NCBI GenBank assembly: GCA_028284265.1
Contig: JANQRZ010000019.1
Span: forward strand, 248,001-312,000
DNA from: Rhodothermales bacterium
Lineage (GTDB): Bacteria > Bacteroidota > Rhodothermia > Rhodothermales > JANQRZ01
Direction of reading: 5' to 3'
Length of the DNA stretch: 64,000 bases
The position numbers were made by a program, and so were the translations under genes. This document shows positions 50,492-57,817 of the stretch, in pieces; the stretch's first letter is position 1; the number at the start of each line of letters is the position of its first letter. The notes beneath the pieces were generated by a model, which worked only from the letters and a program-made list of their open reading frames with translations, searched no databases and was not told the origin of the DNA.

Positions 50492-52288
50492 ATGGCAACC
50501 ACCCAGACCTCCGCAGGCGGCGACGGCCAAGCCGACAGCCTCGAAACCTACATCGCCCATTATCCCGAGTGGGCCAAGACGCTCGCACGGCGCTACTTCA
50601 CGAAGACGATCAACCAGTTCGTCCTCCACGGCAACGTCCGCGACCTCGTCCCGACTGAGGACGGCGATGAGCAAGCGTTCGTCCCGCTCCGCGAGTTCCT
50701 CTCGCGCGACCTCTTCGCCGGACGCGACATCGTGATTTTCTACGACCGCTCCTCCGGCATCCACTTCGGCGACAAAGCCAGCCAGACTGACTTCAACCGG
50801 GCGCTCTCGGGCTACGACACCATCTTTGGGACCGAGTACGCGAAGAAGTTGCCCAAGGACCCGGTCCGCGTATTCTCCGTCCTCGACAACTACTTCCGCC
50901 TCCGCATCGCCGACGGCAAGCGGATCGCCTGCATCGTCGACTACGCCGAAACCATCGTCCCAATGGCCGAGGCCGCGAGCTACTCGTCCGAGGACCGCAA
51001 CGCGCTCGTCTTCCTCCAGCGCTGGAGCCACGACCCGCACCTCCTCAAGGCCGACTTCACCCTCGTCCTCGTCGCCGAGAACCTGAACGACCTCAACCGG
51101 CAACTCGTCCAGAGTCCGTACACCGAGGAGATTCAGATCGACATCCCCGACGAGACGGGGCGCAAGGGATTCGTGCAGTGGATGCTGCGCGACGGGCGCG
51201 GAGCGACGTTCAAAAAGCGGAGCGAGGTCAGCCAGACCGCCCTCGCCTCGAACACCGCCGGGCTGGGCTTCGTCCAGCTTCGGACGATCCTCGCGGACGT
51301 GCTCGAAAACAGCCGCCGCCTCACCTTCGAGCGGCTGACCGAGCGCAAGAAGGAACTGATCGAGGCCGAAGCCTACGGCCTACTGGAGTTCGTCCACACC
51401 GACTTTACCCTTGACCTCGTCGCCGGGCACGACGAGGCGAAGGCCCACCTCCGCGACGCCGCCCGCGCCATCCGTCAGGGGCGGCACGACGTGATGCCGA
51501 TGGGCTACCTCATCGCCGGGCCGGTCGGGACAGGCAAAACGTTCCTGATCACCTGCTTCTCGGGCGAGATCGGGATTCCGATGGTCAAGCTCAAGAACTT
51601 CCGCAGCCAGTGGCAGGGCGTCACCGAGGGCAACCTCGAAAAGATCCTCAACCTGCTCCGCGCGATGAACCCGGTCGCGGTCATGATCGACGAAGCCGAC
51701 GCCGCGCTCGGCGACCGCAACTCGTCGGGCGATAGCGGTGTCTCGTCCCGCGTCTTCGGGCAGATCGCCCAAGCGATGAGCGACACCCGCTTCCGGGGCA
51801 AGATCATCTGGTTCCTCGTGACCGCCCGCCCGGACCTCATGCCGGTGGACCTCAAGCGGCAGGGCCGTGCCGAAGAGCACATCGCGCTGTTCTACCCCTC
51901 GACCCGCGAGTCCCGCGAGGAACTGCTGGAGGTCATGATGAAGCGCACGGGCGTCTCCCTCTCGATGGACGACGTGCCACACACCCTCCTCAACGGCGAG
52001 CGCACCCTCAGTGGAGCCGACATGGAGGCGCTGTTCACCCGTGCCAAGTTCCGCGCCGCCGCCGAAACCGACGGACGCAAGAAAGCCGAGGTCACATCAG
52101 CCATCGTACAGGACGTGGTGGACGACTTCATCCCGCCGACGTACCCGCTTCAGGTCGAGCTTCAGGCCCTCGTCGCCGTGCTCGAATGCACGAGCCGGGC
52201 CATGCTGCCGGAGCGCTACCGGGAGCTAGAGCGCGAGCAGATCGTCCGCCGCGTCGAGGAACTCAAAGCCCTCGTCGGGGACGGATAG
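50492..52288 (+). CDS. AAA+ ATPase with degenerate N-terminal AAA-like half (Ycf46-like layout)
   Basis: A 598-residue cytosolic protein. The C-terminal half is a complete AAA module: Walker A GPVGTGKT (about 344-351), Walker B VMIDEADAAL (about 397-406), sensor region IIWFLVTARPDLMPVDLKRQGRAEE with Arg. The N-terminal 270 residues have an AAA-like order of strands (DIVIFYDRSSG, FTLVLVAENLNDLNRQL, EEIQIDIPDETGRKGFV) but no Walker A, i.e. an inactive first ring as in Ycf46. No ftsH-type protease or membrane segment. The role is unknown; protein remodelling is inferred. The gene ends at a strong bidirectional terminator. Confidence 0.85.
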   Translation: MATTQTSAGGDGQADSLETYIAHYPEWAKTLARRYFTKTINQFVLHGNVRDLVPTEDGDEQAFVPLREFLSRDLFAGRDIVIFYDRSSGIHFGDKASQTDFNRALSGYDTIFGTEYAKKLPKDPVRVFSVLDNYFRLRIADGKRIACIVDYAETIVPMAEAASYSSEDRNALVFLQRWSHDPHLLKADFTLVLVAENLNDLNRQLVQSPYTEEIQIDIPDETGRKGFVQWMLRDGRGATFKKRSEVSQTALASNTAGLGFVQLRTILADVLENSRRLTFERLTERKKELIEAEAYGLLEFVHTDFTLDLVAGHDEAKAHLRDAARAIRQGRHDVMPMGYLIAGPVGTGKTFLITCFSGEIGIPMVKLKNFRSQWQGVTEGNLEKILNLLRAMNPVAVMIDEADAALGDRNSSGDSGVSSRVFGQIAQAMSDTRFRGKIIWFLVTARPDLMPVDLKRQGRAEEHIALFYPSTRESREELLEVMMKRTGVSLSMDDVPHTLLNGERTLSGADMEALFTRAKFRAAAETDGRKKAEVTSAIVQDVVDDFIPPTYPLQVELQALVAVLECTSRAMLPERYRELEREQIVRRVEELKALVGDG

Positions 52289-52304
52289 CGAGGAGCGATA
52301 TAAC

Positions 52305-52346
52305 AGACCGCGGGCCGCCCCAGTGTCTCGGAGCGGCCCGCGGTCT
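52305..52346. terminator. Very strong bidirectional hairpin terminator
   Basis: A 14-bp perfect GC-rich stem AGACCGCGGGCCGC / GCGGCCCGCGGTCT with a 14-base loop. T/A-rich flanks on both sides are short. It serves the AAA+ gene and the convergent antitoxin gene. Confidence 0.85.
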
Positions 52347-52364
52347 ATTCTGTCAGCGTCGCTG

Positions 52365-52559
52365 CTATTTCTTCTTCTTGTCGCGCAGCGTGATCAGGGT
52401 TTTGTAGAGATCGTAGGAGATCAATACGGCATAGGGGTCGTTGTTCTTCTGGATCAGAATACCGCTCTTCATTTTCTTCGCCTGCTCGACCAACCCGGAC
52501 GTGTCCGAGCGGAGTTCGGTGATGGTGGCTACGGCTTCGATGCCTTCGGTGCTGTACAT
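52365..52559 (-). CDS. Phd/YefM-family antitoxin-like protein, no toxin alongside
   Basis: The start at 52559 (MYSTEGIEAVATITELRSDT) gives 64 residues; an upstream ATG at 52592 adds 11 unalignable residues. ATITELRSDTSGLVEQAKK and PYAVLISYDLYKTL follow the Phd/YefM pattern of an N-terminal dimerisation/DNA-binding domain. The toxin-neutralising C-terminus is reduced to a run of Lys. No ParE/RelE/Doc-type gene is adjacent on either side, so it is an orphan antitoxin or a stand-alone repressor. Confidence 0.82.
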   Translation of the reverse strand: MYSTEGIEAVATITELRSDTSGLVEQAKKMKSGILIQKNNDPYAVLISYDLYKTLITLRDKKKK

Positions 52560-52599
52560 GTTGAGGTCAGGATTAGGTGGGAGGTCAAGCAACGCATTC

Positions 52600-52832
52600 T
52601 CGATAGGTCATCGGAGCACGTCGCACGGTAGTGGTACATCTAAACTACAGACGCTAGTATCTATATACCAATCTTCGACGATAGCCGGAGCAAAAAAAGC
52701 AAACCATGATGCTATCTAAAAAGAGATTAAGCCCTGTACCCTATCTTCTGTGATCACGAGAACACATCTTGCATAGCTAAACATATGTTTAGCCTCACAC
52801 TCACTCTTCGCACTCCTTTCTGGCTTCCGCTC
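52600..52832. promoter_or_regulatory. AT-rich control region with an 18-bp perfect palindrome
   Basis: This stretch is distinctly AT-richer than the rest of the window. GCTAAACATATGTTTAGC at 52776-52793 is a perfect palindrome 40 bases upstream of the EutN-like ATG, placed like an operator. TGATCA occurs at 52751-52756. No gene was found in the region; it separates the divergent antitoxin and EutN-like genes. Confidence 0.6.
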
Positions 52833-53138
52833 ATGTTCCTATGCCGCGTGACAGGCACAGTCGTATCCACACAAAAAAGCGACCGATTCCGTACAGCCAA
52901 ATTGCTCATCGTTCATCGGGTCGATACGCAGGGTGATCTCGTCGGCTCGAACGAACTCCTCGCCCTCGACCCGAACTACGATGCCGGTGTGGGCGACGTG
53001 GTGCTCGTAGCGAAGGAGGGAGCCGTCGTCGCGCAACTGATGGGCGATGACGAGGCACCGGGCGGCGTACCGGCCAACGTCATCATCATCGGCGTGGTCG
53101 ATGACTGGTCCGTTATCGACGGCGACGGCACCGCGTGA
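52833..53138 (+). CDS. EutN/CcmL-family microcompartment vertex protein homologue
   Basis: The start at 52833 (MFLCRVTGTVVSTQKSDRF) aligns with the family start; an ATG at 52785 would add 16 residues. The protein is 101 residues. The pentameric shell pattern is clear: [CV]-RVTGTVV-x-T near the start, TAKLLIVHRVDTQGDLVGSN, ALDPNYDAGVGDVVLVAKEG and VPANVIIIGVVDDW at the end. In microcompartments such proteins cap the vertices. No hexameric BMC shell gene or encapsulated enzyme cluster is in the window; lipoamide dehydrogenase is next. Confidence 0.88.
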   Translation: MFLCRVTGTVVSTQKSDRFRTAKLLIVHRVDTQGDLVGSNELLALDPNYDAGVGDVVLVAKEGAVVAQLMGDDEAPGGVPANVIIIGVVDDWSVIDGDGTA

Positions 53139-53268
53139 AGGGCTGATGGAACCATGTGAAGTTTGAGCAGGATCGAGTGCCGACGGTGAACCCCGTCCGG
53201 CGCATGGATTACAAATCGGCGCGCTCGGCTATCTTCCGGCGTGCCCTTCACCCAAGACTTTCTGCATC

Positions 53269-54720
53269 ATGGCTACCCCCTCCTACGACATCGTCGTCAT
53301 CGGCTCCGGGCCCGGCGGTTACGAGACCGCGATCCGCGCCACCCAACTCGGCTTCAAGACCGCCATCATCGAGAAGAACAAACTCGGCGGCGTCTGCCTG
53401 AACATCGGCTGCATCCCGACCAAGGCACTGCTCAAGAGCGCCGAGGTGATGGCCCAGATGAACCACCTCGGCGACTACGGCCTGAGCTTCGGCGGCGACG
53501 GTGCCCCGGCCATCGAGCCGGACTTCGCGGCCGTCGTCAAGCGCTCGCGCGGGGTGGCGGACAAGATGAACAAGGGCGTCGGCTTCCTGATGAAGAAGAA
53601 CAAGATCGACGTTATCATGGGCAAGGCCACGCTCCAGGGCGGCGGCAAGATCGCCATCGAGCCGAGCGAGACGATGGACGGCGAAAAGGTCGGTGAGAAG
53701 GGCGAGGTCACAGCCAAGCATATCATCGTCGCCACGGGTGCCCGCGCCCGTGAGATTCCGCCGCTGCCGGTCGATGGCAAGAAGGTGGTCGACTACAAGC
53801 AGGCGATGCTCCAGACCGAGAAACCTGGCTCGCTCCTCGTCGTCGGTGCGGGCGCGATTGGCGTCGAGTTCGCCTACGTCTACCACCACATGGGCACCGA
53901 GGTCACGATCGTCGAGGTGCAGGACCGGCTCGTGCCCGTTGAGGACAAGGACGTGTCGAAGGAACTGGAGCGCGCCTACAAGAAGATGGGCGTGACCGTG
54001 ATGACCGGCGTGCAGCTCAAGGAGGTCAACACGAAGGGCAAGAAGGTCAAGGCCACCATCACGACGAAGAAGGGCGACGAGACGCTGGAGTTCGACCAGG
54101 TCCTCTCCGCCGTCGGCGTCGTCGGCAACGTCGAAGGCATTGGGCTGGAGGAGGTCGGCGTGAAGGTCGAGCGCGGGGCGATCCAGGTGGACGAGTATTT
54201 CCGCACGGGCGTCGACGGCATCTACGCCATCGGCGACGTGATCGGCGCGCCGTGGCTCGCGCACGTCGCCAGCCACGAGGGCATCACCTGCGTCGAGAAG
54301 ATCGCGCAGGACGAGGGCAACACCGAGGTCCACCCCCACCCCATCGACTACAACAACGTCCCCGGCTGCACCTACTGCCAGCCCCAGATCGGCTCGGTGG
54401 GCTACACCGAGGACGCGGCGAAGGAAGCGGGCTACGAGGTGAAGGTCGGCAAATTCCCGTTCACTGCCTCCGGCAAGGCCGCCGCGATTGGCGACACGAC
54501 GGGCTTCGTGAAGGTGGTCTACGACGCCAAGTACGGCGAGTGGCTCGGCTGCCACATCATCGGCCACGAGGCGACCGAGATGATCGCGGAGGCCGTGACC
54601 GCCCGGACGCTGGAGACGACAGCGCACGAGGTGATGGCCGCGATGCACCCGCACCCGACGCTCTCGGAGGCTGTGATGGAAGCGACGAGGGCTGCCTACG
54701 GGATGCCGATCAACATCTAG
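53269..54720 (+). CDS. lpdA: Dihydrolipoyl dehydrogenase (E3)
   Basis: A 483-residue flavoprotein disulfide reductase. The FAD loop VIGSGPGGYETAIRA is at about residues 10-24; the redox pair is C43-x4-C48 (CLNIGC); the NAD loop is VVGAGAIGVEFAYVY; the second FAD motif is GIYAIGDV; the catalytic dyad is in HPHPTLSE. It reoxidises lipoamide of pyruvate, 2-oxoglutarate or branched-chain dehydrogenases and the glycine cleavage system. No E1/E2 genes are adjacent. Confidence 0.97.
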   Translation: MATPSYDIVVIGSGPGGYETAIRATQLGFKTAIIEKNKLGGVCLNIGCIPTKALLKSAEVMAQMNHLGDYGLSFGGDGAPAIEPDFAAVVKRSRGVADKMNKGVGFLMKKNKIDVIMGKATLQGGGKIAIEPSETMDGEKVGEKGEVTAKHIIVATGARAREIPPLPVDGKKVVDYKQAMLQTEKPGSLLVVGAGAIGVEFAYVYHHMGTEVTIVEVQDRLVPVEDKDVSKELERAYKKMGVTVMTGVQLKEVNTKGKKVKATITTKKGDETLEFDQVLSAVGVVGNVEGIGLEEVGVKVERGAIQVDEYFRTGVDGIYAIGDVIGAPWLAHVASHEGITCVEKIAQDEGNTEVHPHPIDYNNVPGCTYCQPQIGSVGYTEDAAKEAGYEVKVGKFPFTASGKAAAIGDTTGFVKVVYDAKYGEWLGCHIIGHEATEMIAEAVTARTLETTAHEVMAAMHPHPTLSEAVMEATRAAYGMPINI

Positions 54721-54726
54721 CTAGCA

Positions 54727-55059
54727 TTGCTCGATCAAGCAAAGCTCGACGCTACACTTCGTCACGTCGTCACCCTCCTAGCCGCTGGGGAGTATGAAGC
54801 TCTGGAACGGCTACCTGAAGGCAATCGCCTGTCGGCTAGCGAACTTCGAGAGGCTGTCGAGAACTATGGCTGTACCGTCAAACCGTTGCCCTTTGAAGTA
54901 GACGGACCTAACCCGATTGCGTACACGCGATCTTGGCACGTAGACGTGGACCTCCACACAGTTGAGGAAGGCCGTTCCGACCTCACTTTAAGCTTGGTGC
55001 TCTTGGATTCACCGGGACCGTTCTATGGAGTCCAAGTCGATGACCTCCATGTGCTCTGA
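54727..55059 (+). CDS. DUF7668-like small protein
   Basis: A 110-residue acidic cytosolic protein, start TTG at 54727 (6 bases after lpdA stop). VVTLLAAGEYEALERLPEGNRLSASELREAVENYG followed by a strand-rich half and the end SDLTLSLVLLDSPGPFYGVQVDDLHVL match my memory of the DUF7668 pattern. The function is unknown; its base composition is less GC-rich than lpdA's, and the tight spacing suggests read-through from lpdA. Confidence 0.78.
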   Translation: MLDQAKLDATLRHVVTLLAAGEYEALERLPEGNRLSASELREAVENYGCTVKPLPFEVDGPNPIAYTRSWHVDVDLHTVEEGRSDLTLSLVLLDSPGPFYGVQVDDLHVL

Positions 55060-55110
55060 AGAGAGACTCGCATTATCATGAGCAGGCTGCAACGGGCACG
55101 ATGCACACCC

Positions 55111-55156
55111 AAAAAAAGGCAACGTCCCGGCCTCACCCAAGGACCGGGACGCTGCC
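55111..55156 (-). terminator. Rho-independent terminator of the DUF3047 gene
   Basis: On the minus strand GGCAGCGTCCCGG / CCGGGACGTTGCC pair (with wobble) and are followed by seven T. Confidence 0.93.
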
Positions 55157-55177
55157 GCTCTCTCCACCAAGCCCCCG

Positions 55178-55897
55178 CTAGTGGCTCTTGAGGATGATGT
55201 CGCCGTAGTAGGCCGTCGCGCTGCCGCCCGTGTTGTCGGCGTCGGTCATGATCGCGATGCCGGAGATCGGCGGCGGGGCCTCGCCGAAGGCGCGGCGGTA
55301 GTCCTCGGCGATGTTGCGCCGCTCGGCCTGCCACGTACCGACGTTCGCCGGGCCGCTCTGGACGGGTACCATCATCACCCAGTCGGTGTAGGCGTTGGCG
55401 ACGATGCGCGTCTCGTCGGCGTTGTTGGTCCAGACGTAGTTGAGGGCGCGGAGCGGGACGCCACCGGGGACGAGTGCGTTGACCGCCTTGTACTTGAGCC
55501 GCTCGCCGAAGGACAGGTTGCTCGCGTCGTAGTCGAAGGTGATGTAGAGCCGGGCCGGGTAGTCGTCGCCGTCCTTCCGACTGATGTCGCCGCCCGCGAG
55601 GACGTTCTCGGCCTTCCAGCGCCACTCGATGATCGGGTAGCGCTCGGTCGGCAGGGTGACCCGGCGGACGAGGCCGGAGGCGGAGTCGTTGGCTTCGGCT
55701 TTGAGGACGACGCTGTCGCCGTCCCGCGTGAGCGCGTAGCTGCTGCGGTCGGCCCCGCCTAGCTCCATCGGCTCCCACTTGTCGGGTAGCTCGCCGGGCG
55801 TGCCCTGTGCGAAGCTGCCGATGTGGATCGTGCCGACGGCCCAGCCTGCGGCCATGAGCGGCACGGCGAGGAGGAGGACGAGCAATCGGAAACGCAT
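55178..55897 (-). CDS. DUF3047 secreted protein
   Basis: The start at 55897 (MRFRLLVLLLAVPLMAAGWAVG) gives a signal peptide; the protein is 239 residues. The DUF3047 pattern is clear: PTERYPIIEWRWKAENVLAGGD, DDYPARLYITFDYD, LNYVWTNN, NIAEDYRRAFGEAPPPISGIAIMTDADNTGGSATAYYGDI. The domain has a jelly-roll-like, possibly carbohydrate-binding fold; the function is unknown. It is monocistronic with a terminator. Confidence 0.9.
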   Translation of the reverse strand: MRFRLLVLLLAVPLMAAGWAVGTIHIGSFAQGTPGELPDKWEPMELGGADRSSYALTRDGDSVVLKAEANDSASGLVRRVTLPTERYPIIEWRWKAENVLAGGDISRKDGDDYPARLYITFDYDASNLSFGERLKYKAVNALVPGGVPLRALNYVWTNNADETRIVANAYTDWVMMVPVQSGPANVGTWQAERRNIAEDYRRAFGEAPPPISGIAIMTDADNTGGSATAYYGDIILKSH

Positions 55898-56118
55898 GGC
55901 AGCAAGGGTCGGTGTGTGTGCTTCCTTCAACCGGCGCGCCGGACGGAGCGTTCAGCCTGCCGGTGCCCAATCGCTACCCATTTCGTCCCGATTCCTGCCC
56001 ATATCGTGCCCAATCGGCGTTCCTCGCCGCGATAGCTCCCGCGAAAGAGCGCACGGCGCGCTCCGTTTCGAACGAAGTATCTTCCTCGTGATGCCAAATC
56101 CGGCAACATCGCTGCCCC

Positions 56119-56214
56119 TTGTCATTTCGAGCGAAGCGAGAAATCTCCTTCGTTAAGGCCGAGCAACACTCTGGAGGAGGAGATTTCTCCTCACTCCGTT
56201 CGTCGAAATGACAA
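56119..56214. repeat. Covarying palindromic repeat, family A, two arms
   Basis: The left arm begins CTTGTCATTTCGAGCGAAGC and continues GAGAAATCTCC; the right arm is its inverted partner ending CGAAATGACAAG. Within each arm ATTTC pairs with GAAAT. It lies upstream of the MOSC gene, whose ATG is 48 bases further on. Confidence 0.9.
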
Positions 56215-56261
56215 GCATTAAGCGGATTTGGTACAATTCGCCCCTAAGCTCCTCTGATCTC

Positions 56262-56753
56262 ATGGACACCGGTACTCTGCAAGCGATCTGGATCAAACGG
56301 GCGAAGCGCGGCCCGATGGACTCCGCAGAAACCGCCGACCTCGTCGCTGGACGCGGCCTCGTCGGCAACGCCGATCAGGGGCGGCGACGACAGGTGACGA
56401 TCATCGAGGAAGAAGTGTGGGCCAACCTGATGGACCATTTCGACGCCGACCTCGCCCCCTCAACCCGACGGGCGAATCTGATGGTGCGCGGCGTCTCGCT
56501 CGCCGACAGCCGGGGGCAGATTCTCCGCATCGGCGACTGCCGCCTCTGGATTCGCGGCGAGACGAAGCCGTGCGAGCGGATGGACGAGGCCCTGCTCGGC
56601 CTGAAAGACTTGATGTTCCCCGACTGGCGCGGCGGGGCTTTCGCCGAAGTCCTCGACGACGGGCACATTGCCGTGGGCGACACGGTGCAGTGGGACGGCT
56701 ACCGCGACCCGAGGGCAGCACTCACAAAGCTTCTGCGTCCTCGACCGCGCTAG
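56262..56753 (+). CDS. MOSC-domain protein
   Basis: The start at 56262 (MDTGTLQAIWIKRAK) gives 163 residues; an ATG 54 bases upstream lies in repeat DNA. The MOSC layout is seen: LVAGRGLVGNADQGRRRQVTIIE, TRRANLMVRGVSLADSRGQ and the Cys-containing WIRGETKPCERMDEA. MOSC domains bind molybdenum cofactor sulfur; stand-alone proteins like YiiM detoxify N-hydroxylated bases. Its stop overlaps that of the convergent dnaJ-like gene by four bases. Confidence 0.92.
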   Translation: MDTGTLQAIWIKRAKRGPMDSAETADLVAGRGLVGNADQGRRRQVTIIEEEVWANLMDHFDADLAPSTRRANLMVRGVSLADSRGQILRIGDCRLWIRGETKPCERMDEALLGLKDLMFPDWRGGAFAEVLDDGHIAVGDTVQWDGYRDPRAALTKLLRPRPR

Positions 56754-57703
56754 GCCGCGCTCTCGGAGGCGGGCGCCAGCAAACCCTCGGCTTCGGCCCA
56801 CGCCCGCAGGCCTGCTTCGTCCGAGAGCGTCGTCGGGATCGTCACCTCGACCTCGACGAATAGCGCGCCGGTGGCGTCGGCGGTCTGAACGCCCTGGCCT
56901 TTGAGTCGGAGGCGCTCGCCGGGCTGGGTGCCCGCCGGGATCGTCACCTTGATCGTCTTGCCGTAGGCCGTCGTGATCGCCCGCGTCGTGCCGAGCATGG
57001 CCTCGGCGACGTTGATCGTGGCCGTCGTGACGAGGTCGGTGCCTTCGCGGCGGAAGCGCGCATCGGGGCGCACGTTGAAGGTGAGGTAGAGGTCGCCGCG
57101 CGTGCCAGTCGGGCCGGGCTGGCCCTTGCCGCGCAACCGCACTCGCGTGCCGTCCTCGACGCCTTTCGGAATCGTGATGCGGACCTTCTCGCCGTCGGGC
57201 AGGCTCACCTCCGTCTTGCCGCCCTTCAGCGCTTCCTCGAACGAGAGGCCGAGCCGGGTCTCAACGTCGCCGCCCTTGACATCGCGCGGTGCGTCGCCAC
57301 CGAACGGACTGCCTCCGCCGCCGAAGAACTGACCGAAGAGATCGCCCAACCCGCCGAAGCCACCGAATCCCTCGTCCGACCCGAAGCCGCCGGGGTCAAC
57401 GCGGATGTGCGTACCGTCCGGGGTGCGATAGTACCCACCGGCCTCGCCCGACCCAAACCCGTCGAAGCCGCGCCCGCCAAACGGGTTGCGGCGCATCTGG
57501 TCGTACTGCTTGCGCTTCGTCTCGTCGCCGAGAGCGTCGTAGGCCTCCTGCACGGCCTTGAATTTTTCCTCGGCCTCGGGATTGTCCGGGTTGCGGTCCG
57601 GGTGGAAGTCGCGGGCGAGCTTGCGATACGCCTTTTTAATCTCAGACGCCGACGCCTTCTCGCTGACGCCGAGAGTCTCGTAGTAGTTGGGGATAGGCGG
57701 CAT
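56750..57703 (-). CDS. DnaJ/CbpA-type co-chaperone without zinc finger
   Basis: The start at 57703 (MPPIPNYYETLGVSEKASAS) gives 317 residues. The J domain (5-70) has H34-P35-D36. A Gly/Phe-rich linker (NPFGGRGFDGFGSGEAGGYY ... FGQFFGGGGSPFGG, about 85-145) follows, then two C-terminal substrate-binding domains (FEEALKGGKTEVSLPDGEKV; TIPAGTQPGERLRLKGQG). The cysteine zinc-finger domain of DnaJ is absent, as in CbpA. It stimulates DnaK ATPase. Confidence 0.94.
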   Translation of the reverse strand: MPPIPNYYETLGVSEKASASEIKKAYRKLARDFHPDRNPDNPEAEEKFKAVQEAYDALGDETKRKQYDQMRRNPFGGRGFDGFGSGEAGGYYRTPDGTHIRVDPGGFGSDEGFGGFGGLGDLFGQFFGGGGSPFGGDAPRDVKGGDVETRLGLSFEEALKGGKTEVSLPDGEKVRITIPKGVEDGTRVRLRGKGQPGPTGTRGDLYLTFNVRPDARFRREGTDLVTTATINVAEAMLGTTRAITTAYGKTIKVTIPAGTQPGERLRLKGQGVQTADATGALFVEVEVTIPTTLSDEAGLRAWAEAEGLLAPASESAA

Positions 57704-57743
57704 AGATGTGCGATGACGTGTCGTTTGTGGCACCGCCTGACTG

Positions 57744-57816
57744 AGTTTCTAGTTCCTCGTTTCTCGTTCGGTCACCCCAACCATGCGCGCTCAACGATAA
57801 ACGGCAAACGAGAAAC
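57744..57816. repeat. Short-word repeat, family E, copy 1 (inverted pair)
   Basis: GTTTCTCGTT at 57759-57768 is exactly complementary to AACGAGAAAC at 57807-57816. The left part reads CTAGTTCCTCGTTTCTCG; its reverse complement matches 59657-59686. It lies between the dnaJ-like start and the M24 peptidase stop, which begins 2 bases after the repeat. Confidence 0.75.
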
Positions 57817-57817
57817 A

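Noticed and set aside
53248-54654. A 468-codon minus-strand frame opposite lpdA
   Set aside because: Antisense shadow; lipoamide dehydrogenase motifs are complete on the plus strand.
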